Shown one piece after another: positions 26,566 to 36,268 of a stretch of DNA of 64,000 nt. The stretch is from positions 4,750,501 to 4,814,500 of the forward strand of contig NZ_JAKWJU010000002.1 in NCBI RefSeq assembly GCF_022524345.1. The letters are read 5' to 3'. Each line of letters starts with the position of its first letter. The first letter of the stretch is position 1. The position numbers and the translations under genes were made by a program. The notes beneath the pieces were generated by a model that saw only the letters and a program-made list of their open reading frames with translations, made no database searches and was not told the DNA's origin. Source of the stretch: Streptomyces marispadix. Lineage in GTDB: Bacteria; Actinomycetota; Actinomycetes; Streptomycetales; Streptomycetaceae.

Positions 26566-27591
26566 GCGCACGCACCATCAGCGGCCCCCTGACCAAGTTC
26601 GGCCTCTTCACCGTGGTGACGGTGGCGGCGACGGCACTGCTGGCGGCCACCATCGTCAACTTCGACTTCGAGCCTGAGAAGACCTACACCGCCACCTTCC
26701 GCGACGTCACGAGCCTGGAGGTGGGCGACGACATCCGCGTGGCCGGAGTACGGGTCGGCGAGGTCGAGGACATCCGGATCACGCACCGCAAGCTGGCCGA
26801 GGTCGAGTTCACCGTCACCGACAAGCGTCCGCTGCTGCGGAGCACGGGTGCCACCATCCGCTACCGGAGCCTGGTCGGCCAGCGGTACATCGCCCTCACC
26901 GAAGGCGCCGGGAACGGATCGCGGCTGCCGGACGGCGGGCACATCCCGCTCTCCAGGACGCAGCCCGCGCTCGACCTCAACGTGCTCCTCAACGGCTTCA
27001 AACCGCTCTTCGCCGCGCTGAGTCCGCACGACGTCAACCGGCTGGCAACGGAGATCATCAGGACGTTGCAGGGCGAGGGCGGCACCGTGGGCAGCCTGCT
27101 CGCGCACACCGCCTCGCTGACGACGACACTCGCCGAACGCGACAAGATGATCGGCTCCGTCATCACGAACCTCAACACCGTGCTGGCCACGCTGGACAAG
27201 CGCAGCGCACGCTTCTCCTCGCTGATCACCCAGCTCAGGCGGCTCGTCTCGGGGCTTTCCGCCGACCGCAAGCCGATCGGCGACTCACTGTCCGACATCA
27301 ACGATCTGACCGGCGCCACCGCCGCCCTCCTGGAGGACGGCCGGCCGGCGCTGAAGACGGACATCGGGGAGCTGTCGAAACTCTCCAACACGCTGAACGG
27401 GCACGAGAAGACCGTCGAAGGCGTGATCCAGCGGCTGCCCGGCAAGCTCAACAAGCTGACCGGCACCGCCACCTTACGGCTCCTGGTTCAACTTCTACCT
27501 GTGCGACTTCGACGGCAGGGTCGTACTGCCGAAGACCGCCAAGGTGGTCACTCCCGAGTACCACGTCGACCAGGGGAGGTGCGCCGGATGA
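26562..27591 (+). pseudogene. Mce protein, second (MceB position), one-base frameshift
   Basis: Membrane segment at residues 12-32 and MCE domain (EVGDDIRVAGVRVGEVEDI through RYIALTEG), then a helical region to LTGTAT. There the frame is lost. An extra T in ACCTTACGGC (27474-27475) breaks the standard MceB ending, which is intact in the next frame: YGSWFNFYLCDFDG and onward to QGRCAG and a TGA at 27589-27591. That TGA overlaps the true ATG of mceC (27588). Corrected length is 342 residues. Without correction the frame reads through into mceC as a false 674-residue fusion (26562-28586), which automatic annotation would report as one protein. It may be an assembly error or a real mutation. Confidence 0.85.
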
Positions 27592-28586
27592 CCCCCTTCC
27601 GTGACCGCAGCCCCGTGAAGATCGGAATCGCGGGCCTCACCGCCCTCGCACTGCTCACCGCGGCCGCGTTCAACATCGACGACCTGCCGCTGATCGGAAG
27701 CGGCGACCGCTACAACGCCTCCTTCTCCGAAGCGGGCGGTCTCAAGTCCGGCGACGAGGTCCGCATCGCCGGGGTGAAGGCCGGCGAGGTCGACGAGGTG
27801 GCCCTCGACGGCGACCACGTCCGGGTGTCCTTCCGCCTCAAGGGCGACCCGGCGCTGGGCAGCCGCACCGGCGCCGCCATCCGCGTCAAGACGATCCTCG
27901 GCGCGAAGTACCTCGCGCTCGAGCCCGACGGCCCGGGGCAGTTGGAGGAGGGCAGCACGATCCCGCGTTCCCGCACCACCCCCGCCTACGACGTGGTGGA
28001 GGCGTTCAGCGATCTGACGACCACCACGGAGAAGGTCGACAAGAAGCGGCTGGCCAAGTCCATGGACACCCTCTCCGCCACCTTCAAGGACTCGCCGGAG
28101 GAGGTCCGGGCCTCCATCAAGGGCCTGGCGAAGCTGTCGCGAACGGTCTCCTCACGCGACGAGAAGCTGCGTGAACTGCTCCGGCACTCCAAGGGCGTCA
28201 GCGGCGTTCTGGCCAAGCGGTCCGGGGACTTCACCGAACTGGTCGACGACGGCGACAAGTTGTTCAAGGAGATCAACGCACGGCGGAAGGTCATCCACTC
28301 GCTGCTGAAGAACGCGGTGCGTATGAGCGTGCAGCTCTCCGGCCTGGTGAAGGACAACCGCCGGCAGATAGGGCCCGCCCTTACCCGCCTGCACACCGTG
28401 GTGCGGATGCTCGAACGCAACCAGAAGAGCCTCGACCGCAGCGCCGAACTGCTCGGCCCGTACTCACGCGTCTTCGCCAACACCCTTGGGAACGGGCCCT
28501 GGTTCGACTCGTACGTGCAGAACCTGGTGGCCGTGCCCGGGAAACCCCGCGGCGGCCCCGACGTGAAGCCGGGAGGATCACGATGA
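27588..28586 (+). CDS. Mce protein, third (MceC position)
   Basis: A 332-residue Mce protein. It has an N-terminal membrane segment ([19 protein letters not shown]), the MCE domain ([21 protein letters not shown], then [14 protein letters not shown]), a helical needle region and the C-terminal [12 protein letters not shown] motif. The ATG overlaps the corrected mceB stop (ATGA), as at most junctions in this operon. Because of the upstream frameshift it currently lies in frame with mceB, so it may be made as a fusion, from its own start, or both. Confidence 0.88.
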   Translation: MTPFRDRSPVKIGIAGLTALALLTAAAFNIDDLPLIGSGDRYNASFSEAGGLKSGDEVRIAGVKAGEVDEVALDGDHVRVSFRLKGDPALGSRTGAAIRVKTILGAKYLALEPDGPGQLEEGSTIPRSRTTPAYDVVEAFSDLTTTTEKVDKKRLAKSMDTLSATFKDSPEEVRASIKGLAKLSRTVSSRDEKLRELLRHSKGVSGVLAKRSGDFTELVDDGDKLFKEINARRKVIHSLLKNAVRMSVQLSGLVKDNRRQIGPALTRLHTVVRMLERNQKSLDRSAELLGPYSRVFANTLGNGPWFDSYVQNLVAVPGKPRGGPDVKPGGSR

Positions 28587-29746
28587 AGCCTCTGCCTGCC
28601 GCGCTCGGCTCGCTGCGCCGCCTGCGCGGCAATCCACGCTCCGCGCTCGCGATCGCCGTCGCGCTGGCGGTGGTCGCCGCGGTGGTGATCGTGGCCTGGC
28701 CCGGGAACGACACCAAGAAGGTCACCGCCTACTTCGCCCGCACCGTCGGCATCTACCCCGGCTCCGACGTGCGCGTACTGGGAGTGAAGGTGGGCGAGGT
28801 CAAGGACGTAACCCCGCAGGGCAAGCGGGTCCGCGTACTCCTCGAATTCCCCGCCGACCGCAAGATCCCCGCCGGCGCCGAGGCCGCGATCATCAACTCC
28901 TCGGTCGTCAGCGACCGTTACGTGCAGCTCCTGCCCGTCTACCGGAAGGGCCCGGTGATGCCCGACGGCGCGGTCATCCCCCAGAAGCGCACCGCCGAGC
29001 CGGTGGAGCTGGACCGCGTCTACGACAGCCTCCACATGACGTCCGAGGCGCTGGGCCCCAAGGGAGCCAACAAGGACGGCTCGCTCTCCCGGCTCCTCGG
29101 CGTCAGCGCCGACAACCTCGACGGCCAGGGCAAGCAGGTCAACCGCACGGTCCACGATCTGTCGAAGGCCCTGACGACGCTCTCCGACGGGCGAGGCGAC
29201 ATGTTCGGCTCGATCCGGAACCTACAGGTCTTCACAGCCGCTCTCGCCGCCGACGACGGCAGCGTACGGTCCTTCAACGACAGCCTGGCCAAGGCGTCGA
29301 AGACGCTCGCCGGGGAGCGGAAGGACCTGGTCGCCGCGGTGCGGTACCTCGCGATCGCCCTGCGGGACGTGTCCGGCTTCATCCGGGAGAACAAGAAGTC
29401 CCTCAGCTCCGACGTGCGGGGCCTCAGCAAGGTGACCCGCGTACTGGTCAAGCAGCGCAGCGCCCTTGAGGAGCTGATGGACGCCTCTCCCACCGCACTG
29501 TCCAACCTGAAGGAGGCGTACAACCCGTCCTCGGGCACGCTCGACACCCGGAACAACGCCGAACAGGCGCAGGACCCGGACGCCGTGCTCTGCTCCCTGC
29601 TGAAGACGTCCGACCCGAAGACCGACTGCGGGGCTCTGAAGGATCTCTTCGACTCGCTCCCCGAGCTGCCTGCGGCCGGTGCCCCGAAGGTGGGGAAGCC
29701 CAGCATGGACCGGTCCCTCGGCGGAATCCTGGAGGGCCGCGCATGA
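28583..29746 (+). CDS. Mce protein, fourth (MceD position)
   Basis: A 387-residue Mce protein with membrane segment [17 protein letters not shown]. The MCE domain follows ([20 protein letters not shown], then [15 protein letters not shown]), then a long helical region with [17 protein letters not shown]. The C-terminus has paired cysteines ([15 protein letters not shown]), usual for this position. It overlaps both neighbours by four bases. Confidence 0.9.
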   Translation: MKPLPAALGSLRRLRGNPRSALAIAVALAVVAAVVIVAWPGNDTKKVTAYFARTVGIYPGSDVRVLGVKVGEVKDVTPQGKRVRVLLEFPADRKIPAGAEAAIINSSVVSDRYVQLLPVYRKGPVMPDGAVIPQKRTAEPVELDRVYDSLHMTSEALGPKGANKDGSLSRLLGVSADNLDGQGKQVNRTVHDLSKALTTLSDGRGDMFGSIRNLQVFTAALAADDGSVRSFNDSLAKASKTLAGERKDLVAAVRYLAIALRDVSGFIRENKKSLSSDVRGLSKVTRVLVKQRSALEELMDASPTALSNLKEAYNPSSGTLDTRNNAEQAQDPDAVLCSLLKTSDPKTDCGALKDLFDSLPELPAAGAPKVGKPSMDRSLGGILEGRA

Positions 29747-31080
29747 ACGCCGTGATCAGCACAGCGCACAGTGCGCCGCGGCACGCGGGGCAGCGAGCCG
29801 CGAAGCGGGCCGCGGTCTGGGGCCTCACCGGATCACTGCTGTCCGGCTGCACGTTCAGCGGGCTGTACGACGTGCCGCTGCCCGGCGGCGCCGGCGCCGG
29901 TGACGGCGCCTATCGCGTCACCGTCGAGTTCCGGGACGTGCTCGATCTCGTGCCGCAGTCCACCGTGAAGGTCGACAACGTCACGGTCGGCACCGTCGAG
30001 CAGATCCGGCTGGACGGCTGGCACGCGCGGGCCAGGCTGCGGGTGGCCGACCACGTGAAGCTGCCGCGCAACGCCGTCGCCTCGGTGCGCCAGACGAGCA
30101 TCCTCGGCGAGAAGTACGTGGCGCTGTCCAGGCCCGGGGGAGTGAAGCGCCCGCAGGGCAGGCTCCGGGACGGAGCGGTGATCCCGCTATCCAGAAGCGG
30201 CTCCAACGCCGAGATCGAAGAGGTGCTCTCCGCCCTCTCGGCGCTGCTGAACGGCGGCGGCGTGGCCCAACTCAAGATCATCACCACGGAGTTGAACCAC
30301 GCCCTCGGCGGCCGGGAGGACCGCGTCAAGTCCCTCCTCAAGCAGCTCGACAAGTTCGTGGGCGGCCTCGACAAGCAGCGCGACGAGATCGTGCGTGCAC
30401 TGAAGGGGATCGACAGGCTCTCCGCACGGATGAAGCGGGAGCGCAAGACGGTCGGCACCGCGGTGGACACCCTGCCGCCGGCCCTGAAGGTACTGGCCGA
30501 CGAGCGGCGCAAGCTCACGAAGATGCTGACCTCCATGTCGAAACTGGGGAAGACCGGGACCCGGGTCGTCAACGCGTCCCGCGACGACACCGTCGCCAAC
30601 CTGCGGCATCTGGCGCCCATACTCAGGCAGTTGAACAAGGCGGGCAGCGACCTGCCCGACTCCCTGGAGCTGCTGACCACTTACCCCTTCCCGCGCAACG
30701 CCACGGACGCGGTCAAGGGCGACTACGTCAACATGAAGATGACGGCCGACCTCGACTTCGACAGCGTCTACGGCAATCTCGCCGACGGGAAGAAGAAGCC
30801 GAAGAAACCCGGCGACGAAGGCCCGAAGCTGCCGGATCTCCCTGGCACCCCCGACGTACCCGACGTGCCCGACGTACCCGACGTACCCGACGTCCCGAAC
30901 CTTCCCGGAGACGGCGGAGAGGGAGGAACCGGAGGAAGCGGCGGCCGGGACGGAGCCCTGTGCCCGCCGCTGTGCACCGGCGACCCCGTCTCCTACCGGG
31001 AGCACGACGGGCGGCCCCAGTACGGAAACGGGGTGTCCGCCTCTCTCGTGCGGCTCATGACAGGGGGGATGTACCCGTGA
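29743..31080 (+). CDS. Mce lipoprotein, fifth (MceE position)
   Basis: A 445-residue Mce protein. The N-terminus ends in the lipobox-like LLSGC (Cys near residue 30), so it is probably lipidated, as MceE/LprK proteins are. The MCE domain contains [19 protein letters not shown] and [12 protein letters not shown]. The helical region is followed by a C-terminal tail with five PDV repeats and a Gly-rich segment before CPPLCTGDP. Its stop overlaps a GTG/ATG start of the next gene. Confidence 0.9.
   Translation: MNAVISTAHSAPRHAGQRAAKRAAVWGLTGSLLSGCTFSGLYDVPLPGGAGAGDGAYRVTVEFRDVLDLVPQSTVKVDNVTVGTVEQIRLDGWHARARLRVADHVKLPRNAVASVRQTSILGEKYVALSRPGGVKRPQGRLRDGAVIPLSRSGSNAEIEEVLSALSALLNGGGVAQLKIITTELNHALGGREDRVKSLLKQLDKFVGGLDKQRDEIVRALKGIDRLSARMKRERKTVGTAVDTLPPALKVLADERRKLTKMLTSMSKLGKTGTRVVNASRDDTVANLRHLAPILRQLNKAGSDLPDSLELLTTYPFPRNATDAVKGDYVNMKMTADLDFDSVYGNLADGKKKPKKPGDEGPKLPDLPGTPDVPDVPDVPDVPDVPNLPGDGGEGGTGGSGGRDGALCPPLCTGDPVSYREHDGRPQYGNGVSASLVRLMTGGMYP
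30850..30894 (+). repeat. 9-bp in-frame repeat (PDV) in mceE
   Basis: Five copies of CCCGACGTA/G/C encode PDVPDVPDV... in the C-terminal linker of the fifth Mce protein. Such codon-phase repeats change copy number easily and would vary linker length. Confidence 0.85.
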
Positions 31081-32372
31081 TGCTCACCCGCACCGTCAAG
31101 GCGCAGCTCATCGCGTTCGCCACCGTCACCGTCGTCGGCGTCTCCTACGTCGGTGCCGAGTACGCCGGGCTGGCCGACCGCTTCACGGACCGGGGCTACA
31201 CAGTGCGGGCACGGTTCGCCGATTCGGGCGGGATCTTCGAGGGCGCCGAGGTCACCTACCGCGGGGTCCCCGTGGGCCGCGTGGGAGCACTGAGACTGTC
31301 CGGACCGGACGGTGTCTCGGTCGAGATGCGGCTCGACGACGGCCCGCGCATCCCGTCCGACTCCCTCGCCGTCGTGGCCAACCGGTCGGCGGTCGGCGAG
31401 CAGCACGTCGACCTCCAGCCCCGCACCCGGAACGGCCCCTATCTGAAGGACGGCAGCACCATCGCCCGGCGGGACACCCGGGTGCCGCTCCCCACGACGG
31501 AGCTGATCCGCAGCCTGGACCGGCTCACCGGCTCCGTCGGCAAGAAGGACCTCCGCGTCACGGTCGCCGAGTTGGGCAGGGCCTTCGCCGGAACGGGACC
31601 GAACCTGGGCCGTACGGTCGATTCGGGCGACAAGCTGGTCGAGTCCGCGACCGCGTCACTGCCGCAGACGATCTCGCTGATCGAGAAATCCCAGACCGTG
31701 CTGAAGACGCAGGTGGACAAGGGGTCGGCGATCAAATCCTTCTCCCGCGACCTGGCTCTCCTCAGCGGCGACGTCAAGTCCGGAGACAGGGACTTCCGCA
31801 ACCTGCTGGAGAACGGAGAGAAGGCCGCACCGCAGATCGACTCCCTGATCAGGGCCAACGAGACGGCCCTGCCCGTGCTGATCGGCAACCTCATCAGCGG
31901 CGGGCAGATCACCTCGGCCCGGCTGCCAGGGATGGAGCAGATGCTCGTCGCGTTCCCGCTCACCGTCGCCGGCAGCAAGACCGTCGTCCCCGGTGACGGC
32001 ACAACGCACTTCGGGCTGGTCGTCAACGCCGACGACCCGCCCGCGTGCCGGCAGGGCTACGAGAGCACGAAGCGCCGCGACCCCTCCGACACCAGCGAGC
32101 GGCCCGCCAACACCGACGCCCGCTGCACGGCGCCACGCGGCAGCGGCACCAACGTCCGCGGGGCCCAGAACTCTCCGAGGCCCTCCGGGCCGGGCGGCGC
32201 CGACGCCGGTACGGGCGATCAGACCGCGGCACACGTCAGCCCCTACGACCCGGAGAGCGGAGCGGTCCGCGGGCCGGACGGACGCACCGTTCGCATCGGC
32301 TCATCAGGCGGGGAACAGAGCACGTTCGGAAAGGACTCCTGGCAATGGCTGCTCGTTGGACCCATGGCATGA
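31080..32372 (+). CDS. Mce protein, sixth (MceF position)
   Basis: A 430-residue Mce protein with membrane segment AQLIAFATVTVVGVSYVGA and MCE domain (GIFEGAEVTYRGVPVGRV, then SAVGEQHVDLQP). The helical region contains DSGDKLVESATASLPQTIS. The C-terminal tail is Ser/Gly/Asp-rich. The start is ATG 31080 or the overlapping GTG 31077; the longer frame from 30960 runs over mceE and is not used. It completes the six-subunit set. Confidence 0.9.
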   Translation: MLTRTVKAQLIAFATVTVVGVSYVGAEYAGLADRFTDRGYTVRARFADSGGIFEGAEVTYRGVPVGRVGALRLSGPDGVSVEMRLDDGPRIPSDSLAVVANRSAVGEQHVDLQPRTRNGPYLKDGSTIARRDTRVPLPTTELIRSLDRLTGSVGKKDLRVTVAELGRAFAGTGPNLGRTVDSGDKLVESATASLPQTISLIEKSQTVLKTQVDKGSAIKSFSRDLALLSGDVKSGDRDFRNLLENGEKAAPQIDSLIRANETALPVLIGNLISGGQITSARLPGMEQMLVAFPLTVAGSKTVVPGDGTTHFGLVVNADDPPACRQGYESTKRRDPSDTSERPANTDARCTAPRGSGTNVRGAQNSPRPSGPGGADAGTGDQTAAHVSPYDPESGAVRGPDGRTVRIGSSGGEQSTFGKDSWQWLLVGPMA

Positions 32373-32887
32373 CCCGCACGGCCACCCGGCTGGCTACCCG
32401 CCTGGACGGCACCGGGCGGACGATCACCGCAACGATCGCCGCCGCGGCGGTGGCACTGCTCGCGCTGTCCGGCTACTTCGCTTACCAGCTCTACGGACAG
32501 CACCAGGAGGAGCAGCGCCGGCAGGACGTCCTCTCCGCCGCACGGCAGACAGCGGTGAACTTCACGTCGCTGCACTACAAGACCTACAAGTCGGACAGCA
32601 GGAACGTCCTCAAGGGCGCCACGGGCCGGTTCAAGAAGCAATTCTCCGCGCAGACCGAGGAGTTGACGAAGCTCGTCACCCGGAACAAGTCGGTCTCCAA
32701 GGGGCAGGTCCTGGAGGCGGGGGTCGTCAGGGCCGACGAGAAGACGGCGCGGGTGCTGGTCGTCGCCGACAGCACGGTGAAGAACGTCTCCACCCCCGAA
32801 GGGCAGACGCGCAACTACCGCCTGCAACTCGATCTCGCGCATGAGCACGGACGTTGGCTCACCTCGGACGTCGAGTTCGTGGCCTGA
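32345..32887 (+). CDS. Mce-associated membrane protein 1
   Basis: A 180-residue single-pass protein: basic N-terminus, hydrophobic helix (ITATIAAAAVALLALSGYFA), then an extracytoplasmic SnoaL/NTF2-like domain with NFTSLHYKTYKSDSRNVL and a C-terminal WLTSDVEFV. Such Mas proteins follow mce genes in actinobacteria and stabilise the transporter. The start may be ATG 32345 (GAAAGGACTCC upstream) or ATG 32369, which would give an ATGA overlap with mceF. Confidence 0.85.
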   Translation: MAARWTHGMTRTATRLATRLDGTGRTITATIAAAAVALLALSGYFAYQLYGQHQEEQRRQDVLSAARQTAVNFTSLHYKTYKSDSRNVLKGATGRFKKQFSAQTEELTKLVTRNKSVSKGQVLEAGVVRADEKTARVLVVADSTVKNVSTPEGQTRNYRLQLDLAHEHGRWLTSDVEFVA

Positions 32888-32911
32888 CGGGCGGAAAGGA
32901 GAGGAGGACCC

Positions 32912-33655
32912 ATGGTGAAGTCACCCGTCGGTACTCGTACCGGATCCGGCGCGAGCCGCAACCGTGCTGTCGCGGCCGCCGCCCGAGCGGCCACCAAGCG
33001 GGCCGAACGTGCGCGGGCCGAGGAGAGCGACGAGCCGCCCACGGTGACCGCCGAGGCGAAGGCACCGCGCGTGGAACGGTCGACGAAGGTGCGGCAGGCC
33101 GAGGGGACCGGAGAGCGCGAGGCGGGGCGGGAGCGGCGCGGGCACGGCGCACGGGTAGCCCTGCTCACGGCACTCGTCGTCGTGGGCGTGGTCTCGGCGG
33201 CGGTGTTCGGCTGGCTGCGACAGTCCGGCGAGGGAACGCGGGTAGCACGGGCGCAGGCCCTGGCCGCCGCCCGCAAGGCCGCCCCGGACATCCTCAGTTA
33301 CCGCTACCAGCACCTGGACCGGGACTTCGCGAAGGCCCGCACCCACCTCACGGGCGGCTTCCGCGAGGAGTACGCGAAGACGACCGAGAAGGTGGTCGGC
33401 CCGACCGCGAAGAAGTACAAGGGCGAGGTCACCGCCACCGTTGCCAGACCCCGCTCCGGCGGCACCCCGGCCGCCTCGGTGGTCTCGGCCTCGGTGGTCT
33501 CGGCCTCCCGGGACCGGGTCGTCGTCCTGCTCTTCATGAACCAGATCACCAAGAACACCCAGGCCAAGAGCCCGCGAGTGGACCTCAACCGGGTCCGGAT
33601 GACGATGGTGCCCACGGCAGGGGGCTGGAAGGTGAGCGCCGTGGACGCCCTCTGA
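32912..33655 (+). CDS. Mce-associated membrane protein 2
   Basis: A 247-residue protein with a long charged, disordered N-terminus (residues 1-80, Arg/Glu/Ala-rich). One membrane helix (VALLTALVVVGVVSAAVFGW) and a Mas-type domain follow (ILSYRYQHLDRDFAKARTHL, ending GGWKVSAVDAL). An internal duplication gives SVVSASVVSAS. GGAAAGGAGAGGAGG is a strong ribosome binding site. It closes the mce operon and is followed by a perfect hairpin terminator. Confidence 0.85.
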   Translation: MVKSPVGTRTGSGASRNRAVAAAARAATKRAERARAEESDEPPTVTAEAKAPRVERSTKVRQAEGTGEREAGRERRGHGARVALLTALVVVGVVSAAVFGWLRQSGEGTRVARAQALAAARKAAPDILSYRYQHLDRDFAKARTHLTGGFREEYAKTTEKVVGPTAKKYKGEVTATVARPRSGGTPAASVVSASVVSASRDRVVVLLFMNQITKNTQAKSPRVDLNRVRMTMVPTAGGWKVSAVDAL

Positions 33656-33869
33656 GCCGGCCGGCATGCCGAGCGGTCACCGGAGGGCACGCGCGTGCCC
33701 GCGGTACTGCTCGCGGTCCTCTGCGGTACTGGACGGCAACTCCTGGAGGGGGAGCAGGAGTTGGCCCCGGCACGGGCACGAAGCCGCGCCCGTCCGGTCG
33801 GCGGCCGTCGTACCCGTCCCGGTCCGGTGGGTCACAGCCGTGACCGGCCCCAGCGGGCCGGGGGCCGGT

Positions 33870-33900
33870 CGGGTGTGAGGAGGGCGGCTCCTCACACCCG
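33870..33900. terminator. Bidirectional hairpin terminator after mce operon
   Basis: CGGGTGTGAGGA, seven-base loop, TCCTCACACCCG: a perfect 12-bp stem, eight bases before the stop codon of the convergent subtilisin gene. It probably ends both transcripts. Confidence 0.85.
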
Positions 33901-33907
33901 CCTCGGA

Positions 33908-35122
33908 TCAGAACAGGCTGTGGAGGAGCTTGTTCGGCGAACCCGCCCTCGGGTCCCGGACCTTGTCGCTCGTGGCGTTGTTCACGAGAGCGTCACGGAC
34001 CTGGGCGGGGGAGGCGTTCGGGTGGTCGGCCAGGTAGAGGGCGGCGACGCCGGCCGTGTGCGGCGTGGCCATGGACGTGCCGCTGATGGTGTTCGTGGCG
34101 GTGTCGCTGTCACTCCAGGCGGACGTGACGTCCACGCCGGGGGCGAACAGGTCCACGCAGCTTCCGTAGTTGGAGAAGGACGCGCGTGTGTCCGAGCTGT
34201 CCGTGGCGCCGACGGTCATCGCCTCGGGCACCCGCGCGGGGCTGACGGTGCACGCGTTCTCGGGCAGGCCGAGGATGTTGCCGTTACCGGCCGCGATGGC
34301 GTAACTGACGCCGGAGGAGATGGACTTCTTCACGGCGTCGTCGAGTGAGGGACTGGCGCTGCCACCGAGGCTCATGTTCGCGACGGCGGGCTTGGCCGCG
34401 TTGGCGGTGACCCAGTCGACGCCCGCGATGACACCGGAAGTGCTGCCGGAGCCGAGGCAGTTGAGAACGCGTACGCCGACGACGGAGGCGCCCTTTGCCA
34501 CGCCGTAGGTGGCCCCCGCGGTCGTGCCTGCGACGTGAGTGCCGTGGCCGTTGCAGTCGTTGCCGTTCTGGCCGTCGCCGACGGTGTCCGTACCTATGGA
34601 CGCCCTGCCGGCGAACTCGCGGTGCGAGGTGCGCACTCCCGTATCGATGACGTAGATCTTCACGCCGGACGCCGTCGTGTTGTAGGTGTATGTGCCGTTC
34701 AGGGGCAGATCCCGCTGGTCGATCCGGTCGAGGCCCCAGGTCGCGCCGGGCTGGGTGTCGCTGACCGAGACCTTGGAGTCCTGTTCCACGAGGGCGACCC
34801 GGGAGTCCGCGGCCAGCTTGTGCGCCTCGGCCTTGGTCATCCTTACGGAGAAGCCGTTCAGCGCGTCTCCGTAGAGGTGCGAGAGACGGCCGTTGTTGCG
34901 CCGTGTCAATTCATTCGCGACGGAACTCTTCGAGCGGGTGCCGTCCTTGAGGGTGACGATCCAGCTGCCGGGGATGGCTTTCCCGGCGGCGGCGGGCCGG
35001 ACTTCCGCGGAGGGCTGCGCAGCGCTGTGAGCCGGGGAGCCGGCCAGCTGCGTGCCGGCCAATAGCAGGACGGCTGGAACGAGAGCGCCCAGACGGCGGG
35101 TTACGGATCGCATGAAGTGCAC
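33908..35122 (-). CDS. Secreted S8 serine protease (subtilisin family)
   Basis: A 404-residue preproenzyme. Residues 1-33 are a signal peptide ([22 protein letters not shown]). An I9-type inhibitor propeptide follows ([11 protein letters not shown], then [19 protein letters not shown]). The catalytic domain carries Asp in YVIDTGVR, His in [12 protein letters not shown] and Ser in [19 protein letters not shown]. It is a proteinase K-like form without an extra C-terminal domain. GTG 35122 is preceded by GAGGAAAGG; ATG 35113 is a second option. The gene marks the last clearly chromosomal unit before the accreted mobile region. Confidence 0.93.
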   Translation of the reverse strand: MHFMRSVTRRLGALVPAVLLLAGTQLAGSPAHSAAQPSAEVRPAAAGKAIPGSWIVTLKDGTRSKSSVANELTRRNNGRLSHLYGDALNGFSVRMTKAEAHKLAADSRVALVEQDSKVSVSDTQPGATWGLDRIDQRDLPLNGTYTYNTTASGVKIYVIDTGVRTSHREFAGRASIGTDTVGDGQNGNDCNGHGTHVAGTTAGATYGVAKGASVVGVRVLNCLGSGSTSGVIAGVDWVTANAAKPAVANMSLGGSASPSLDDAVKKSISSGVSYAIAAGNGNILGLPENACTVSPARVPEAMTVGATDSSDTRASFSNYGSCVDLFAPGVDVTSAWSDSDTATNTISGTSMATPHTAGVAALYLADHPNASPAQVRDALVNNATSDKVRDPRAGSPNKLLHSLF

Positions 35123-35550
35123 CAGACCTTTCCTCGACCGGATCTCGGACGCGTGCGGACCGCACTGCTGTGTGTCCCCCCGGGCGGGCGCGGCGCCTCA
35201 CGCGGGTTGCGACTGGTCAGGTGGTACACGGGGCAACAACTCAAGCTGTTTTCCGTCGAGTTGGCCCGGCGCAGATTCGAACTGGGCGCAATGCTCCTCG
35301 TCGAGCGAGTTCGAGGACTACAGCTTGAGGCGCCAGTTTGACGTGCACTGCAAAGGTCAACAGGAGTTTCGGACGTTGTCACCCTGCTGACAAGCAGTGT
35401 CGCGGCCGGCCTCCGAGGGGTCAAGGACTCTATGGAGCAAGGGAATTGAGCAGGAATATTGACTTTCCAGTGAAGAGCGCCCGGTATGGCGCGGCCGGAC
35501 CCTGGTGCAGTCGCCCGTCGGAGGCCGTCGCCGTCACAGTCCTTTCGTCG
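35123..35550. other. Promoter region of subtilisin gene / junction to mobile DNA
   Basis: A 428-base region upstream of the protease gene. No gene is recognised. The GC content falls in its right part, and homology to the AICE integrase begins at 35551, so the left junction of the older element or deletion probably lies here. No copy of the 49-bp att repeat is visible in it. Confidence 0.4.
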
Positions 35551-35756
35551 GTGCTGGCGGCCAAGCCGTACGACCTGCGGCACGCCTGCGTCTCCCAGTG
35601 GCTCAACTCCGGTGTCCCTTTCCGGAGGTCGCCCGACGAGCAGGCCACTCGGTAGAGGTCCTGCTCAAGATCTACGCCAAGTGCATCGACGGCCAAGAGG
35701 CCGAGATGAACGACCGGATCATGCAAGGTCTGGGAGAGGAAGGAGCCGACGGCTAG
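35551..35756 (+). pseudogene. Tyrosine integrase C-terminal fragment (older element)
   Basis: About 205 bases are nearly identical to the 3' end of the intact integrase gene at 53023-54396 (starting at the codons for VLAAKPYDLRHAC). It keeps the RHAC and AGHSVEVLLKIYAKCIDGQ boxes, but a one-base deletion after GVP puts them in different frames. The whole N-terminal part is missing. Together with the att-like sequence at 37.3-37.5 kb it marks a partly deleted relative of the resident AICE. Confidence 0.85.
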
Positions 35757-35830
35757 GCGTTTTGGCCCGCCCGAGGCGTGGGCAGAACCTCACGGCCGTG
35801 GCTGGTGAAACCACACCCAAGGAGGGGAAC

Positions 35831-35953
35831 GTGCCGAATCGGGAGGGCAGGAACGCCGTTGCAGCTCGACGAGCAGCCGAGTGGGCCGAAGAGCGTACAG
35901 GGGTGGCGGCCCTGAGCACTCGTCTCATTTGGCGAGTCTGCGGTAGCAGATGA
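35831..35953 (+). CDS. Small ORF truncated at IS junction
   Basis: GTG 35831 follows an excellent AAGGAGGGGAAC site and opens a frame (PNREGRNAVAARRAAEWAEE...) that runs into the opposite-strand transposase fragment at about 35925. The start looks real but the end is probably IS sequence, so this is likely a gene cut by the insertion. Function unknown. Confidence 0.3.
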   Translation: MPNREGRNAVAARRAAEWAEERTGVAALSTRLIWRVCGSR

Positions 35954-36265
35954 GGATGCAGGCGATGCTGGTGAAGGCGAGGAAGTGGTCAGCTTTGCGT
36001 TCGTAGCGGCAGTGGAGGCGGCGGCAGCCGGCGAGCCAGGCCATGGCGCGATCGACGACCCAGCGGTGGCGGCGCAGCCGTTGGGACGCCTCGACACCTT
36101 GCGGGCGATGCGGTGGGTGATGCCCGCGTCCACGTAACCGGCTCCGCAGGTGGTCGTAGTCGTAGCCCTTGTCGGGCGCGCTTGACTTGTTGTCGAACTT
36201 CGGAACAACCAAATACGACATAGACCAGCAGATTCGCCCGATAGCAGTCGAGACCCATGGAGCAT
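35925..36265 (-). pseudogene. IS5-family transposase, C-terminal fragment
   Basis: The leftward reading ends in RRLHCRYERKADHFLAFTSI and CYRRLAK, the usual end of Streptomyces IS5-type transposases. It is preceded by DKGYDYDHLR with the catalytic D/Y region and the WVVDRAMAWL box. The central section is shifted to another frame (GITHRIARK is found in a different frame), and the N-terminal half is absent. The right edge abuts a foreign gene at 36269. Confidence 0.7.
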
Positions 36266-36268
36266 TGA

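Noticed and set aside
26562..28586. Genuine 674-residue double Mce protein
   Set aside because: The expected MceB C-terminus and stop are present one frame away and overlap the mceC start, so the fusion is most simply a one-base insertion.
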